Below, piece by piece: positions 63,525 through 64,000 of a stretch of DNA of 64,000 nucleotides (position 1 is its first letter; each line of letters begins with the position of its first letter). The DNA lies in the NCBI RefSeq assembly GCF_900603025.1, contig NZ_LR026975.1, forward strand, positions 2,914,001 to 2,978,000. The letters are read 5' to 3'. This DNA is from Mycolicibacterium hassiacum DSM 44199. GTDB lineage: Bacteria; Actinomycetota; Actinomycetes; Mycobacteriales; Mycobacteriaceae. The position numbers and the translations under genes are program-made. The notes beneath the pieces were generated by a model that saw nothing but the letters and a program-made list of their open reading frames with translations, had not been told where the DNA came from and searched no databases.

Positions 63525-63617
63525 GCATGCGCGTCCCTAGCCTCGGAAGGGCCCTGGGTTTCGTCTCCGGGGCGGATCGGAACGATGAGGACGGCCACGC
63601 ACGAGAGGAAGAGCACC

Positions 63618-64000
63618 ATGCAACGGACTGGTCGAAGGATTGCTATAGGTATCGCCGCGGTAGCCGTCAGCGGGGCGGTGACCGTCGGCTGTTCGAACGG
63701 CGGTCAGACCAGTACCAGCACGGACACCGTCGACACACCCGATCTCACCACCGGCGCCCAGGCCACCGACACCGGCGCAGCGCCGGCTTTGCCCACGGGC
63801 GACAATCCCACGCCTGCCGAGACCCCGGGAGCGCAGTCCCCTGGCGAGCAGTCGGAGGCAGCCGACAGCACGACCATCAGCACACCCGACGGCGACTTCG
63901 TCGTGCAGGGAGCCATCCTGCAGAAATACAGCGCAGTGGGCGGCGCCGACAGTCCACTCGGCCTGCCGACGGCCAACGAGGAAGCCGCGCCCAACGGCGG
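63618..64000 (+). CDS. LGFP-repeat lipoprotein (partial, runs off the right edge)
   Basis: The first 127 residues are visible. The signal with lipobox VTVGCSN (Cys about 25) is followed by a Thr/Ser/Pro/Asp-rich linker of about 65 residues. Then comes the start of an LGFP repeat: GAILQKYSAVGGADSPLGLP, then TANEEAAPNGG. LGFP repeats are thought to anchor proteins to the mycobacterial/corynebacterial cell wall. Start ATG 63618 follows GAGGAAGAG. Confidence 0.85.
   Translation, partial: MQRTGRRIAIGIAAVAVSGAVTVGCSNGGQTSTSTDTVDTPDLTTGAQATDTGAAPALPTGDNPTPAETPGAQSPGEQSEAADSTTISTPDGDFVVQGAILQKYSAVGGADSPLGLPTANEEAAPNG

Noticed and set aside
1..64000. CRISPR arrays, tRNA or rRNA genes
   Set aside because: No regularly spaced repeats, cloverleaf or rRNA-like sequence was recognised by eye; a tRNA search program would be needed to exclude tRNAs fully.

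Overview
The window looks like a stretch of chromosome from a fast-growing mycobacterium (Mycolicibacterium-like). It is very GC-rich and carries typical mycobacterial genes: the LprB and LprC lipoproteins, F420-type luciferase-like oxidoreductases, a DUF732 secreted protein, a CysNC fusion, UdgB, a Tap-type efflux pump, an Rv1264-like adenylyl cyclase and an IS6120-like element. Read right to left, the order tap, udgB, HIT protein, amiB2, cyclase, ABC exporter pair, lprB, lprC, SixA-like phosphatase, SbcD-like, SbcC-like, oppA-D-C-B, cysD, cysNC, Rrf2 regulator follows the M. tuberculosis Rv1258c-Rv1287 order as I remember it, with extra blocks inserted.

Layout. Positions 1-13,330 form an accessory island. 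It holds two back-to-back helicase genes on the minus strand: a 1,713-residue DEAD/DUF1998 helicase and a truncated SNF2-type helicase, a combination seen in phage-defence systems such as DISARM, Dpd and Druantia. Next comes a nest of three insertion sequences: an IS256-family element carries a second, near-identical copy in its 5' end and an IS110 element in its transposase gene. Then follow an orphan hypothetical gene and an IS3-family element with a -1 frameshift signal. The island ends where ordinary chromosomal genes begin near 13,331.

Positions 13,331-20,519 hold an LLM oxidoreductase, a secreted serine hydrolase, a three-gene sensor kinase/NarL regulator/DUF4097 operon, a nitronate monooxygenase-like gene, an acetyltransferase and an Rrf2 regulator. 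Positions 20,592-24,640 hold the sulfate activation operon cysD-cysNC-cysQ behind an AT-rich palindromic promoter region. A TrcRS-like two-component pair (25,251-27,564) and a peptide ABC importer, oppBCDA (27,895-33,302), follow. A hydrolase and a SbcC/SbcD-like nuclease pair extend to 38,407.

Positions 38,554-42,621 hold a metal and redox block: Tat-exported DyP peroxidase, PCu(A)C copper chaperone, PepSY membrane protein and a further membrane protein. The LprB/LprC and ABC exporter region (42,698-48,132) is followed by an IS481-family element. A second copper block (51,937-55,051) has two CsoR-like operators, one in front of a methyltransferase and one in front of copZ-copA. The right end carries an epimerase, the pH-sensing-type cyclase, base-excision glycosylases (an HDG-like enzyme and UdgB), AmiB2, a HIT protein, a Tap-like MFS pump and the start of an LGFP-repeat lipoprotein.

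The strongest unusual signal is in the non-coding left end of the IS110 element. It contains short segments, in bridge-RNA order, that match the actual target in the interrupted IS256 gene and the element's own ends. No tRNA, rRNA or CRISPR array was recognised.
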